64,000 bases of DNA from Psilocybe azurescens (Eukaryota; Basidiomycota; Agaricomycetes; Agaricales; Agrocybaceae), in contig JAJIRX010000798.1 in NCBI GenBank assembly GCA_023853785.1, positions 124,001-188,000 of the forward strand, in the 5' to 3' direction. This document shows positions 9,990 to 21,589 of this stretch, piece after piece. Position 1 is the first letter of the stretch. Each line of letters starts with the position of its first letter. The notes under the pieces are model-generated. The model was not told the DNA's origin and did not search any database. It saw only the letters and a list, made by a program, of their open reading frames with translations. The translations under genes were made by a program, and so were the position numbers.

Positions 9990-11214
9990 TTGTGTTGCCC
10001 CCGACCTGCGAAATCCCTTCCTCACCGCTCTCGGTGTCTCCATCGCAACACTCAAGTACCCCCACTTTGAGGACACAAATGTTCTCTACTTCCACCTTAG
10101 TAAAGTCGACAAGTACGCCGCCATCCTGACCTGGGCCCACGTCGCTCACCCCCTACTGTCTACGCCAACACGGCCATAATGTGAAGGAACCTAAGCCAGA
10201 GACGTGTTGAGTTCGTCGCGTCGGCTACATGAGACTATGGCAATGACGTCAAGGCCATGATGGGCACCATCGACCTCCTCCGCTCCATTGATGCATGGAA
10301 CGACATACTTTGCAAGCTGGGTGAGTCCGTCGAGCGAGCAAACAGCAAGTTCACCGAGAGGCGCAGGGAGCACATGGAGTTGGTCTCGAAAGCGATGAAG
10401 AAGATCAAGGAGGTGAACGCGCTCCACGACGAGGTCATCAAGCGCCGTACCACCCCTGACCAGCGCGTCAATTTGTTCGTGCTTCACTCCGAGAAGACCG
10501 TGGTCTCGGGCGAGCCCCGCTATTTTACCCAAGGCTGGCCCCTGATCGAGCAGTACGACGACAAGGTTTATTGGTCTACGTTTAAGTGGAACAAGGTACG
10601 TCGTTTTCCATATCCCTCGTGCCTGTCTCTCGTATCCATCCACTCTCGTCGTGTTTTCCATCTTTCATCTTCATGTCTGCAGTTTTAGCTGACTACATGT
10701 TACTTTTTTCTTCTCCGCAGGCGGTAATCTCTCGATCGCCGACTTTGGCAACACACTGTCCCTTCAGCCCGTCGATCAAGCAAGCTGCCGGTACCCCTAA
10801 CATTGTATCCTCCAAGCTCACATCGTCATGAAGGACGCCGCGATCTGCAACCCCCAACACGGGGACCACCGTCTGCTGCACCAACGGCCTCCAGTTGTTC
10901 ACCCCCATCTACGCTGGCCGTGATGACTGCGGTGGCATCGCGCACTACACCGCGACATCCATCGAGATTGCGGTCTTGTCCGACGACTACGAGTCTACGA
11001 CAAGACGCGCAGCGGGCTTTCCGAGCCTAACGACTCCAGGGCCTTTGTCCTCGCGAGGGATGAGCGCGTCGTCGGGATGCTCACTGGCACAGGCGCTGCT
11101 GACGAAGTGGCCGACATCGCGCACCTCACCCCCTACTACCTACTGGTGGGTCGAGCAGCAGCAGATCACAGCCGAGTACCCCGGCTGCGTCATCTACGAC
11201 GAGGTTGTCAGGTA
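9990..11214 (+). pseudogene. Trypsin-like serine peptidase P-A, truncated and frameshifted
   Basis: The plus strand encodes DLRNPFLTALGVSIATLK, then AAILTWAHVA, where the His matches the catalytic His of trypsin-fold enzymes. A coiled Lys/Glu segment follows (ELVSKAMKKIKEVNALHDEV), then YFTQGWPLIEQYDDKVYWS, an intron at about 10597-10720, and a C-terminal part with VLARDERVVGMLTGTGA. The expected GDSG around the nucleophilic Ser reads NDSR here. The N-terminal domain seen in P-B and P-C is missing: sequence passes from the kinase relic straight into the peptidase middle at about 9990. Frame changes near 10160 and 10990-11130 break it. It is one of three copies in the window and lies just after N2, as P-B lies after N3. 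Confidence 0.65.
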
Positions 11215-11384
11215 GTTGTGTTATAGCGAGCTCGAGCCTGGATACGCAGCAGACACTTTTTCTTCCCAGCGGGCCTTTTCCGACTCTCCCCTTCCCGCTT
11301 ACCACTTTCCCCACTACTATGCCGATTCCTTTCTCAACGTGATACAGCATAGAGCGCAAACAATGTGTCCACCGCAAAATTCTT

Positions 11385-13627
11385 TCACCGCCTTACGCTG
11401 GCATCCCTCAGGGTACGTGTCGATTGATACTCGGCATAATCTATGCTCCATGGATTGTATGCGCCGTATAAGCTGGAGGCTAAAACGAAGGAGAGATGAA
11501 GGTGTGGAGGGTATGGATCGAGCTGAGATCTTAAAATATGCTGAAGGGCGACCACTTGATCCGCCTCGAATCGAGAAACCTCCAAATCATCCTAATTCTG
11601 ATATTCAAGTCAGTTCCAATTGTTGAGCAGGGAGGAAAAGTACATACATCGTTGAGGGAACTAAGAAATTCATAATACAGACCAATAAGAGACATAGTAT
11701 CGTAATCATAATCTCGTGCCGGACGGACGAGAGTCAAACAGCGACTGAGCGATAGATCGAGAATATCCGTGAGGAGTTGTGGGTTTGATTCAGCAAGAGG
11801 GCGGTGATGAAAAATGCGTACGAAGACAATGGAGGGTCTATATCCTACGAATAGTTTTGTGCTTTTAGAGAGCGACTCTTCAATTATACTGGAACGAGAA
11901 ATGTCGTACCAGTGGCTATATGATCAAGGCATAACTCGGCATAATGCGTGTGCATTTTGGGAGGGTCGAGAAACAAATTCTTCAGACGAGACTGGTCGAC
12001 TAGATAATCTTTCAACGATGCATGTAGTATGAAAATGCATGGAACCGGGCATTTTTCATAAGGAGTAATACCGTCACCAAGTGAGATAAGGGAGCCGAGG
12101 TTCTGCATTAGAAATTGAACATCTCCGGCAGGAAGAGAAAAGAAGGTTTCCACAAAATCAACTGAAATATCGCCGTAAAAAAATCCGAGGGCAAAATAAG
12201 ACGAAGTCAATGATCTTCAATACCAGCTCGACATCTTCCGCACCCATGAGTATGTGTCGGTACAGCGCGTCAAGGTCGGCAAGGGACTATCACCTGCCTT
12301 TGGCGGCCGTATCCCAAGAACAATTTCAAGGCGATGTGTTGGTTGATGACGCGAGGATGTGATATACTTCACGACAGTTGATGCATGTGAACTACCCAGA
12401 AGACCTTTCTACGAGTGTATCGAGTGCATCACTTGTGGGCCAACTCTCTGGAATGTATGCGCGTAGGGGATGCTGATTTTTGATCTCGTTAAACTTGTCT
12501 GCGAGGAAATGTCGGATATCCTCCTCCGATTGGTAGCCTTTATCCAAGTCTATTCTAGCTAACAGAGATAGTGATTTTAAATCGAAAGACGACGCAACTT
12601 CGATTTCTGAGCGACCTGCTATGAGTATCTTCAAAGGTATGCCCCGGCTTCTAACAAGGCTGAAGGAGAGATCGACGATTCTAGTGTAAACCTTGGAATC
12701 GTCGCATTCGTCGAGTCCGTCAATAATGACGACGATGTGATTGTTGGTCAAAAACCCGGAATGAAGAAGCTCAAGGAGGGCTCTCGGACAAGGGCTTTGA
12801 ACTGTGCCTCGAGCGATCGCGTGAGAATCAGGGGGTCGTTCTCGAATGCAAGGCCCACTTTTTCGCGGAACACATGAGGAAGCCTCACCGCCAGCTGGTA
12901 TGCTAGTGTCGCGACAAGCAGTCTGGCTGTGCCTCGTTGTGGGTCGTTTCGTGGGAAGAAAAAACTAGCGAGAAGAAAGTGCTGGCTGTCCAAAATCTCA
13001 GCGATAGTCTGTGCAATGGCGGCATCAGCAAATCTGGGAAATTCCGATTTAGCATTATTGTTTGGACCTAGCAAGAAATAGCAATATATAGCAATTCAAA
13101 TGTTTATGAGATTGTTACAATATTATGACCTCATAATATATTTGCTTGTATTGTCTTATAATAGCTTAACAATTTTAATCTCTGAGGTTTATAATATTAC
13201 AATGATCTTGTATTGCGATATATTGCTATTTCTTGCTAGGTCCAAACAATAATGCTAAATCAGAATTTCTCAGATTTGCTGATGGGATTTTCCAGCACCA
13301 GCTGCGCCGTAGAGCCACATAATGAGAGCATGTCGGGTTCTCTCTTCGAGCTCGCTGATCCAGTCCGTGATCCACCTGATAATCGCGACTCGTGTATTTG
13401 GATGGCATTTTGGGGGATTAAAACGCTCGCCAGAGTCGTGAAATGCTCCATGGGCAACGTATTCTTGCAGGCGCTCGAATCCATCTATCGTCGGTACTCA
13501 TCAGCATCGCGCTGTATCTCCGACTCCACAAAAGTCAATGATGTACCTTTGGGACTTTGAAGTTGCAGAGTGCTAAATGTGCTGTTATTGATAGTGAAGT
13601 TTCTCGACCCAGCGAAGTATTGCGACA
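11385..13627 (-). pseudogene. NACHT NTPase pseudogene N4, split by a MITE
   Basis: The minus strand begins MSQYFAGSRNFTINN at 13627 and follows the N1 exon plan. The P-loop reads GAAGAGKS, then is cut by a 262-bp insertion (13023-13284); AIAQTIAEIL resumes beyond it. Further lesions: a one-base deletion near 12770 before the Walker B (VVIIDGLDE, intact in the next frame), a CAG to TAG stop at about 12390 followed by a two-base deletion, and another frame change before the SLPAGDVQFLMQNLG segment. The promoter block upstream is still recognisable. The C-terminal domain is cut at about 11420, where the 3' flank of peptidase P-A begins, so most of the tail is lost. It can make at most short fragments. 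Confidence 0.85.
13023..13284. mobile_element. MITE-like element with long terminal inverted repeats
   Basis: A 262-bp AT-rich element with inverted ends of about 74 bp that match at all but roughly four positions. The left end starts CATCAGCAAATCTG and the right end finishes CAGATTTGCTGATG; both contain TTTGGACCTAGCAAGAAATA on their own strand. The empty site is visible in N1, N2 and N3. A GG dinucleotide flanks both sides, consistent with a 2-bp target duplication. It carries no ORF of note. Length, TIRs and lack of coding capacity fit a non-autonomous DNA transposon; the superfamily is not assigned. Confidence 0.85.
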
Positions 13628-13699
13628 TTGTTCGAGAATAGAGATTGCATGGTTCGACGAAGAATAGCAGATATTGGTGAGAGAGAGCTGGGAACCCGG

Positions 13700-13752
13700 A
13701 GCAAAGAGGACAGCACACCGTTGACCGATCCGTATATCAGTGTCTAATTTAA
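13700..13752 (-). promoter_or_regulatory. NACHT-family core promoter block, N4 copy
   Basis: On the minus strand TTAGACACTGATATACGG precedes GGTCAACGGTGTGCTGTCC and CTTTGCTCC, the same order as at N2 and N3. The TATA element is GATATAC. It lies about 105 bp before the N4 ATG. Confidence 0.5.
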
Positions 13753-14712
13753 TCTAGATTCCAGCACCCTGTGATTGAACGAAGATTTAGGCGTTTGCAG
13801 GTACACAGTGTACCGGAATTTGTGACTTGACATGTTTCTCAGAATACCATGCAGGACCGTGCAATCCAGCCTAAGATTGGGTAAGACACAGCATTCGGCG
13901 CCCTCGTTAGAGGGACCAGTCCGGTTTGTCTGAGTTTAAAAAATTGGAGGGTTGGCGACTATGATTGAAACACTGTCAAAGAATAAGTACATAGATTATG
14001 CATTTACTCGAGTAGAAGGCCCAATTAGAACTCATCCATATTTGGATGGGGATCGAGTCCTAATGCTAAGAATAGACACACTGATGAACATTTTCTATGT
14101 TCGTTCTCACACGCTGCAAGTCATCAAATAAGCTTGAAATCCAGTCCCTTCTGTGCGTTATTCTCAAGAGCTCTCAAGTCTATTTTACACAGATAGGCTC
14201 TCTGATGGTAAATACTCCGGTTCTCATGGTCTGATTGATGTAAGCGTAACTTTCTAGAAGTAAGGGGCACAATCTTAAAGTGTGCTCCTGCATTATCCGA
14301 GCAATGACATTACTGGACTCGGCGACACTGACGTACTTAAGGTAGCTACGAAATACATGAAACCAATGCGACTGCCAAGGTGCGTAGTACAAGGATGGTC
14401 GCATGATTGTTCAGTAATGTCTTATCTATGCAGTCCGTTCTCAACCTCACATCTTTCCCCACACGAACCTATAACGTTGACTGTGAAAGTGAGGGAGTGC
14501 AACCTTCCATAGGATGTGTAGAACAAGCGCGAATCTGTATGGTATTTGAAGTCCAATTGAATCGAATGACAGTGAAGAGCGAGGAAATGTCCTGTTGCAA
14601 AGGTTGGCAAAGTATTATAAAAGAACGAGCATTGAGTAAGGGACCGGCCATGAAGTCGATGTTGATGAAGTGGAGATCCCATTCAGACACCAAGTCCGGT
14701 CAGAGAGAAGGC
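13753..14712. other. Intergenic between N4 and the Ser/Arg/His-rich gene
   Basis: No convincing gene was found. The last 50 bp are the 3' region of the minus-strand Ser/Arg/His-rich gene. Confidence 0.4.
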
Positions 14713-16775
14713 TCAACTGAACGTCGAGTTGAGGAACTGCAGCAGATCCTGTCTATTAACGTCCCTCTCTCGGTCGCCCTTATCCTTCTTCACTTTAAGC
14801 TTGATCTAATCAAATAGGAGAAAAAAACCCCGAAAATCAGAAATATATCCAAAAAGAAAAGCTCCACACGCGTACTTTTTTTACCGGTCAGAACACTACG
14901 TCGTTCCTCCTCCTTCCTATCTTTCTTATGCCCCTTCACTTTTTCTTTGTCCTTGCGCTTTCGTCTTTTACGATCATGCGAATCCGAGCGATCCCTATCC
15001 CGCCGTTTGCGCTTATGTTTCTCTTTCTCTTTCTCACCTTCTCCGCGGGAATGCGAATGCGAATGGGAGTGGTGTCTTTCCGAACGATGATGACGTCGAT
15101 ATCGCGACGACGATCTATGCCGGGAAGTGTGGTCGTCCGATGAAGAACCAGAGGTGACTGAGGATGAGGATGAAGAGTGCGAACGTGAAGAAGCCGACGA
15201 CACTGAAGACGAGCGTGTCGAAGACCGTCCGCGAATATGGGTTTCGTTATCCTTGTCAATACGAGTACTAGTATGATAACGATGCTTGTCTGCTTGAGAG
15301 GTGCTGGAGCGGATGTCTTGGTCAATCCGAGTACTTGAATGGTGTTCTCTGTCTCTAGATCGTTCTCTCTTCTGGTAGCCATCGCGCTGACGTCCATAAT
15401 CATGTTCTCGAGCATGCTCAGCGTCTGTCTCGGTTCGCTCTACCTAGAAGCACATGTATAGGTGTTACGAAGCATGTAACGTATACCTTCGAAGATCAGC
15501 GCATTTCCTTTGCTTGGGAACTGCGGCCACGTACCATGTTCAGAGTATCTTTCGAGTGGGAATGATGTTGACGTTCTTTGTCTTTGTCGTCGTCGTAGTT
15601 TCTCCGTCGCCGATGATCTGTATCTCCACGTTGTCGATGAGAATGAGAATGGTTGGAACTCTGAGATACCATTCAGTTTTAGTACCGAAAGGTGTTTACT
15701 TACGCAAATCAAAAGGAAGCCTTACTCACCTCGTGATGATCACGGTGCTGTGAGTTGGAGTGCCCCCTGCTGCTGCTGCTCCTTCGCGTCGTCGACCCTG
15801 GCCCTCCTCCTCTTCTGCTTCCTCTTGGCGATGGTGATGGTGACGATGACTGCTACGACTGCGATAACGACCATAATCATGATCATGGCGTTCATGCCTA
15901 TGCACCTCAGAGTTCTTATCCTCAGAGCGATCATGGTGAGGCCCAGTCGAAGAAGTGTAGCTCCGTCGTCCGCTCGGTCTCTCGATTTCACGGATGGGGT
16001 TAGAGTCTAGGCCACATTCCGCATTCTCTTCTCCACCTTCTCTTATATATGCTTTTTCTCTTTCTCTCTGTGGTCAGAACGCGAACCCGACTCGCCGTGC
16101 TCATGATACCTCGAAGAATTCTAGCAAAAAAAGAACGCAGGAGTCAGAATGAGGAAAGCAACAAGGCAAATAGAAAGTAGAACTAGGCGTTACCTCTAGT
16201 TTGCGGTGTCGGTAGGAATGCCGTGAATGATGGTCATCTCGTGTACGTGAGCGACTGTGCTCGTGTCCATGTTCATGATTATGATTATGGTCGCGCAGTG
16301 ACGTGGCCGCAGCCTCACGCGAGCCTCGAGAGGAAGTGTATGAATGCGCATGATGATGATGATGGCGGTGATGATCCCCTGGCCCATCCTGTTCAGAATT
16401 CGCATTCGGATCCGTCAGGGAGTTCGACGCATCCTTGCGGTGGCCTTCGGATTTCCAATGATCAACGTCTTCTTATGTACACCGTACATGAGTACAGATT
16501 GGATTTTAAGGTGGAGTAAGACCAGGCGAGGCAAGGCGGTAGAAAAGAGAATAAAAGCCGTTTATATCATCCAAAAAGCCAAAAAGGGTGGATTTATACA
16601 CCCATTGAGACGGAGACGTCGTATGTGTGTTCGTTCAGGAGATGCATGAGGATGAGGCTAAGAATGAGCGACTTTTGGGGAGGCGAAGAGGGAAAATATA
16701 CTTACCACTGCCAGCATAAGAAGCCCTACTATATCCGCGCTTTCTCGTTGATTTCTTATCGTGCAGGTCGTCCAT
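14713..16775 (-). CDS. Ser/Arg/His-rich low-complexity protein
   Basis: Exon 1 (16775-16706) starts MDDLHDKKSTRKRGYSR and ends at a GTAAGT donor. Exon 2 (16471-16194) joins in phase and is rich in His, Asp, Ser and Arg. Later exons include a 15668-15535 segment (SSNHSHSHRQRGDTDHRRR) and a long RS/KR tail at 15445-14876 (SHSSSSSSVTSGSSSDD, then Lys/Arg/Asp/Glu blocks). The likely last exon reads KKDKGDRERD and ends LLQFLNSTFS at 14713. Exon joins around 16.1-15.7 kb are uncertain because several frames are open in this biased DNA. The 7-A run at 14875-14881 leaves the last join out of frame unless an AAG acceptor at 14775 is used. Composition suggests a nuclear RNA-processing type protein; that is inference. 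A broken paralogue lies at 3.5-4.4 kb. Confidence 0.6.
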
Positions 16776-16832
16776 CGCTGGCCGGCACTGTCGTGGAACA
16801 GTTGCAAATTTAAAATAAGCTCGGTCAGGCAC

Positions 16833-17938
16833 CTGGACCTTTTCTTACTCTAAGCGGAGACCGGGCGGAGATTCAACTGACAGTCCCTGATGACAGGCGT
16901 ATGTAGAACATTGTGCATCGTCCCGAAATCCCTAAAACGAGCTCTTAACTCCCCATCTTGGTTGCCGAAATCAGTTAATACCAAGTTTCTGTATTCAATA
17001 TGGATAAAGAAGTCATAAGTAAAACTGGATCGCTTATGCACGATGCGCTCACAGTTGAATCTTGTCATTTATCTTACCTCTAAGGCTAGATATGATCAGA
17101 ACCCTACCGACCATCTACGGATCTGATTGGATTCTTTTCAAGCTTATTGGATCCAGTGTGGTTATTGGCGCTCAGAGTGCCTACGTAAATGTGGCAACAA
17201 TTTCGCTTGCCCATTTTTCTCACCCATCAATTCCAGTGCCATGCGCGTCCGATGGGCAAGGACAGGTCACAGAAGTGCACGCACGCGCTGTTCAAGAATT
17301 AGGGTCACGTCCGTCGGCAGCGCTCTAGCAGCGGCTAAAACTTTTCCGTTCTTCACAAGCCAATGAATCCTCCACCCCATTCGCCTATGCACATTCCCAA
17401 ATTCTAACCTTGTATAAAGAAATCTCACTTCCAACGCTTTGACAGACAACCTAATAATTTCATCCAGTCGAGCTACAGGAAAATGACGTGGGACACCGCA
17501 TGAAGCAAAACGATTCGAATATTCGGTACATATCTTGGCGTTTTTGTTGCCCGTTTAGGGTTGGTTGGGAGTTGGTGCTCGCGAGACGGGATTGGGAGCC
17601 ATGCCTATGCCCTGCCGGACCTTATTTTACTTTCTCAGTCAGTCACAGTCCCACCCGATTGATTGCTTACACGGCAAAAATTTCTATCACTTATCATCAT
17701 CGCAATCCCAAAATTAAAACATGACGTCCGCTCTGTGCGTGCGCAGAACCACGGAGGGGATTCCACGCGTGACCAGGTCCCATTTCCCATCTTCTCTCAA
17801 TACTTAAGGCACTTTGTGGACGGATCTTGTTTTCTTGTCGTTCATTTATCTGTATATCTATCTAGGTTTTATCATCATCATCCTTGCCACCGTCGCCGTC
17901 GCCACAGTCACCTCACCACCGCTACCACCACCATCACG
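16833..17938. other. Intergenic, 5' flank of the P450
   Basis: No gene recognised. CA/TC-rich sequence with ATCATCATCC repeats just upstream of 17939 is probably 5' UTR of the P450. Confidence 0.4.
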
Positions 17939-20510
17939 ATGTCTCTAGCTCAGATAGCCACAGAGCCACAGACCATCGCAGTCGTAGCCCTATGCTTTAC
18001 GGCCCTCGCTTTTATCCATCATCGCCTAACACGATCATCCAAGCTCCCTCTTCCACCGGGCCCACCAGGGAGTATCATCTTCGGCAATTCGATCCCAAAA
18101 GCCTTGTGCGTATCTCGTTTGCAGCACGCGCTGCAGCTTTCATTTCATGTTACGACCTTACTTACACTACCATTACATCGCATCATTGCTCATCCCCACC
18201 CGCACCCGCGCTCCCTACCCCACACAGCGCCTACCGGAAGTTCGAAGAATGGACACAACAATACGGGCCCGTCTTCACCCTGCGCCATGGTTTCAACACC
18301 CTGATCATCATCGGCCGGCTGCAAGCCGCCACCGATATCATGGAGAAAGAGGGCGCGGCGACCGTCGACAGACCGCATAACATCTCGGCGGGGGACACGC
18401 TGTCGGGCGGCATGCGCGTGTTGCTGACTCCTGCCGGGGATAGGTTCAAGAAGATGCGCAGGTGCATTTGCTCATTTTCTTGTTGAGTTAACTTGACGGA
18501 GATCATCTCATTGTTCAATTATTGCATTATTATTCGACAATTATATGCGTTCTCGTTCTCAGAGCCCTCCATGCACACCTCCAACCCAAGATCGTATCCA
18601 ACTATGGCCCGACTCTAATGCGCAACGCGAAACAGCACATAATCGACATAATCAATGAGCCTCACAGACACCAGGATCATGCCAAACGGTGTGTAACTGC
18701 GACTCATTCTTCCAATAAAATGTCTCACAGCTCAATGATGATCCCCTATAATCCTGATTCTTCCCTCTTTACGCTTTTCCCACTCGCTTGTGTTTTTCCG
18801 ATCTCTTTCCCACTCCTTTCTTTTCCTTATCCAATCTCTCTTTACCCACTGATTCTCTTGCACTTTCCTGCGAATGGATGAACGAATGAACGAACTACAC
18901 CATCAGATACTCAGCCTCCGTCGTAATGGCTCTCGCATACGGCAAAAACCCAAAATCATACGAAGACCCAGACATCCAAGCCGTGAACCGCTGCCTGACG
19001 AGGCTCGGCAATAATCTGCGACCCGGCATGTGGAAAGTCGACGCGTATCCGATTTTAAGGTGTGTGCTTCGATATGATGCTGCATCATGCATCCATGAAT
19101 GAAACATATCATGGGGTTCGCAATAGATATATACCAGGGTATCTCAAAGAACTACAAGACGGACACGCGGAAGAACTGAAGTTGTTCAAAAGCCAGCTAA
19201 ACGAAGTGAAGATGAAAGTGGTGCGTCTCTCTCTCTCTTACTCTCCATCTTGCAACCTCCACACGCGTCCCGCGTCCATATCCCATATCTCCTATCCACA
19301 AACAACTCTACTCACACTCCCCACCCACCCCTACCCCTACTTACAGGAACGCGGCGAAGAAGTACCCTCCTCATTTGGCAAATACCTCCTCGAGCGCCAG
19401 AAGGAGCTAGAGCTATCGGACGACGAGACGGCCTACCTTGCAGGGAGTATGTTCGGTGCCGGGTCTGATACGACCGCGGGGGCGATCAGCATCGCGGTGC
19501 TCGCTGCTGCTTGCTATCCCGAGGCGCAAAGGAAGGTGCAGGAGGAGCTGGACGTAGTTATTGGAAGGGAGCGGGGTGCGTCGGGTTTCTTTGGATGCTT
19601 TGCGTTTCTTGTTCTAAATGTTCTGAAATTAATATGTAGCGCCTACGTTTGCAGATCAAGATATTCTCCCACAAACGATGGCATTCATACTGGAAACGTT
19701 CAGATGGAGACCTGTCAGCGCGGGAGGTTCGCAATATCTTTCTTCCCTGCTTCAATCTGAATTATTTCAAATATTAATATTCTATCTAGGATTCGCACAT
19801 AAAGCTACGAGAGACATCGTCTGGGTAAGTCCCTAAGAATTACGGGTTGCGAAACGCATAGTTTGACTTCTTTCCACGTCCATAGGGGAACTACGTGATA
19901 CCAAAAGGCGCCAGCGTCATCGGCAACGTCTGGTAAGCTGTCGCCCCCATCCGCCAACGAAGGATAATGCTCTATTATAATTCAAACAAACTAATCAATG
20001 ATTACTATTTCTCTCAAAGGTCCATTGGGCGGGACCCCGCATTCTTCCCCGATCCTGAGTCATTCAACCCGCAGAGGTGGTTGACGGAGGAAGGAAAGAT
20101 AAAGGAAGATCTAAAAGCTTATACGTTCGGCTTTGGAAGACGGTGAGGAGTATTGCTTGAATTCCATTGTCGGCCATGAAAGGATGCTGATCATTGTTCT
20201 GTTGACTGACAGGGTATGTCCCGGACAACATATGGCTACCGCGTGAGTAACTTTCCTTGCGCGGACTAAAGGTAAACACAACTAACTGCTTAATCGCTCA
20301 TTCATTGGTGCTTCCAGCTCCGTATTCGTGAACACCGCCCTCATCCAGTGGGCATTCAAAGTATCCTCCGACCCCTCCTCGCCGATCGACCAATTGGCAT
20401 TCACCGAATCAGCCAACGCCCATCCCCTGCCCTTCAAAGTTAATTTCGAACCTCGATTGGCGGCGACGTTGGAGGCTACCAGGGAGCTGTTTGAGGACTA
20501 TGGGCTTTAG
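17939..20510 (+). CDS. Cytochrome P450 monooxygenase
   Basis: Twelve exons give an uninterrupted 505-residue protein: 17939-18105, 18228-18461, 18563-18688, 18907-19059, 19127-19220, 19347-19575, 19640-19726, 19790-19824, 19886-19932, 20020-20142, 20213-20242 and 20318-20510. All introns are GT..AG. An N-terminal hydrophobic anchor (TIAVVALCFTALAFI) is followed by the Pro-rich hinge LPLPPGPPG. The I-helix oxygen-binding motif is AGSDTT, the K-helix ExxR is ETFR, and the haem-binding loop is FGFGRRVCPGQH with the Cys ligand. It should be an ER-anchored microsomal P450 working with NADPH-P450 reductase. Length is normal for fungal P450s. The substrate cannot be read from sequence, and no biosynthetic cluster partners are adjacent. 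Confidence 0.95.
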
Positions 20511-21589
20511 CCTTTGATTATTTTTCTGTGACGCGTGCTGTGATTCGGCACGGAGAGTAACTGTCACTGACACGGACCCCGGTCGTCCGCTAACGGCGAC
20601 GACAATTAACGTTTTTGCTTATGCTACCGTTGGTGAGAAGGACCAGGTCTGTTTCGAAGCCTCGCAGGTGTATTTATATCTCCAGGGACCGTGGTTCCAA
20701 TTTTTTATTTTCTTTTATCGTACCTTTTGTCACATTTCCATAATATTTGAATACATTGACTGTTAAGCGCCCCAGACAGGACACGGTAACATCGTGTTCC
20801 TTATTGACTCCCAATGCCACACATATATATAGAGTGATGACTCACAGTTGAGACCAAGAGAGCACCGATTTTAAGATCACCATTAGCATTTACGGAGGTT
20901 CGGAACAACAGTCTAACGACCTGGGGGATCTTAGGAAAAGTTCGGCTGGGAGTGCATAGTTAGCCGGTGTCCGATTATCAGCCACGGAAATACGAAAACA
21001 TACCCACTGACGGCAGTGATGAAACATGGAAATCACACCTGATGTTCATGGTAAGAGTTATTACACTGTCCGTATATGTATAAAGCTGTGGCAAGGACCA
21101 GTTTGCACGCCAGAAATCAGACAGATACAAGCTGATTTAAACCTGGCTCCTCTCGCCCGACGGTATTATGCTCATTAGTGACAGTGGCGAGACAATTGTC
21201 TCCCTCGGACCTGGCGTTTACATGGCACAAAGTACTTAGCTTGAATCCCGGACATCCGATGATTACTCACAATTCAATTCAAGGGCCGAGACAAAGTTTC
21301 GAAAATGCCACGAGGACTCGACAATGGTCTTTGACTTCATGAACGGCATATCTATTCTGACAAAGTTACTTCGTTGTACATAAGTATGAGCAGATAATAT
21401 GTACACAATAAAAGAAAAGGATGCGAATAAATAAGTATGCACGAGTACCACACCAAAAAAAAAAAGGAATAAAAATAAGGTTTGACGAATGCCCAAGGGG
21501 ACAAACGAATGATACACGATGTTTGATAAATCCACCCATCAGCACCATATTTGGGGTATCATGATTAGTACTTCAGCATACGCAATCAA
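20511..21589. other. Intergenic between convergent genes
   Basis: 3' flanks of the P450 and of the minus-strand membrane protein. No gene recognised. An A-rich run near 21454-21465 lies just beyond the membrane-protein stop. Confidence 0.4.

Larger units (their letters stand above)
5618..11100. repeat. Left arm of large inverted duplication
   Basis: This segment matches 62037-55916 read in reverse. Shared content in order: the GCACTTTGCAGGATCCTAAC edge, a 74-codon ORF, the NACHT promoter and NACHT gene (N2/N3), a kinase relic on the opposite strand, and a trypsin-like peptidase gene (P-A/P-B). The arms have diverged by substitutions and small indels. The left arm lacks about 0.5 kb of the peptidase 5' end present in the right arm. 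About 45 kb separates the arms. Confidence 0.75.

Noticed and set aside
13023..13284. The 262-bp insertion in N4 as an introner-type intron
   Set aside because: On the coding strand the inserted DNA begins CATCAG after GGAAAATCC, with no GT donor at the join, and the host gene has other disabling lesions.
15510..16010. Long plus-strand ORF over the Ser/Arg/His-rich gene
   Set aside because: Antisense shadow of biased codons; it crosses exon and intron boundaries of the minus-strand gene.
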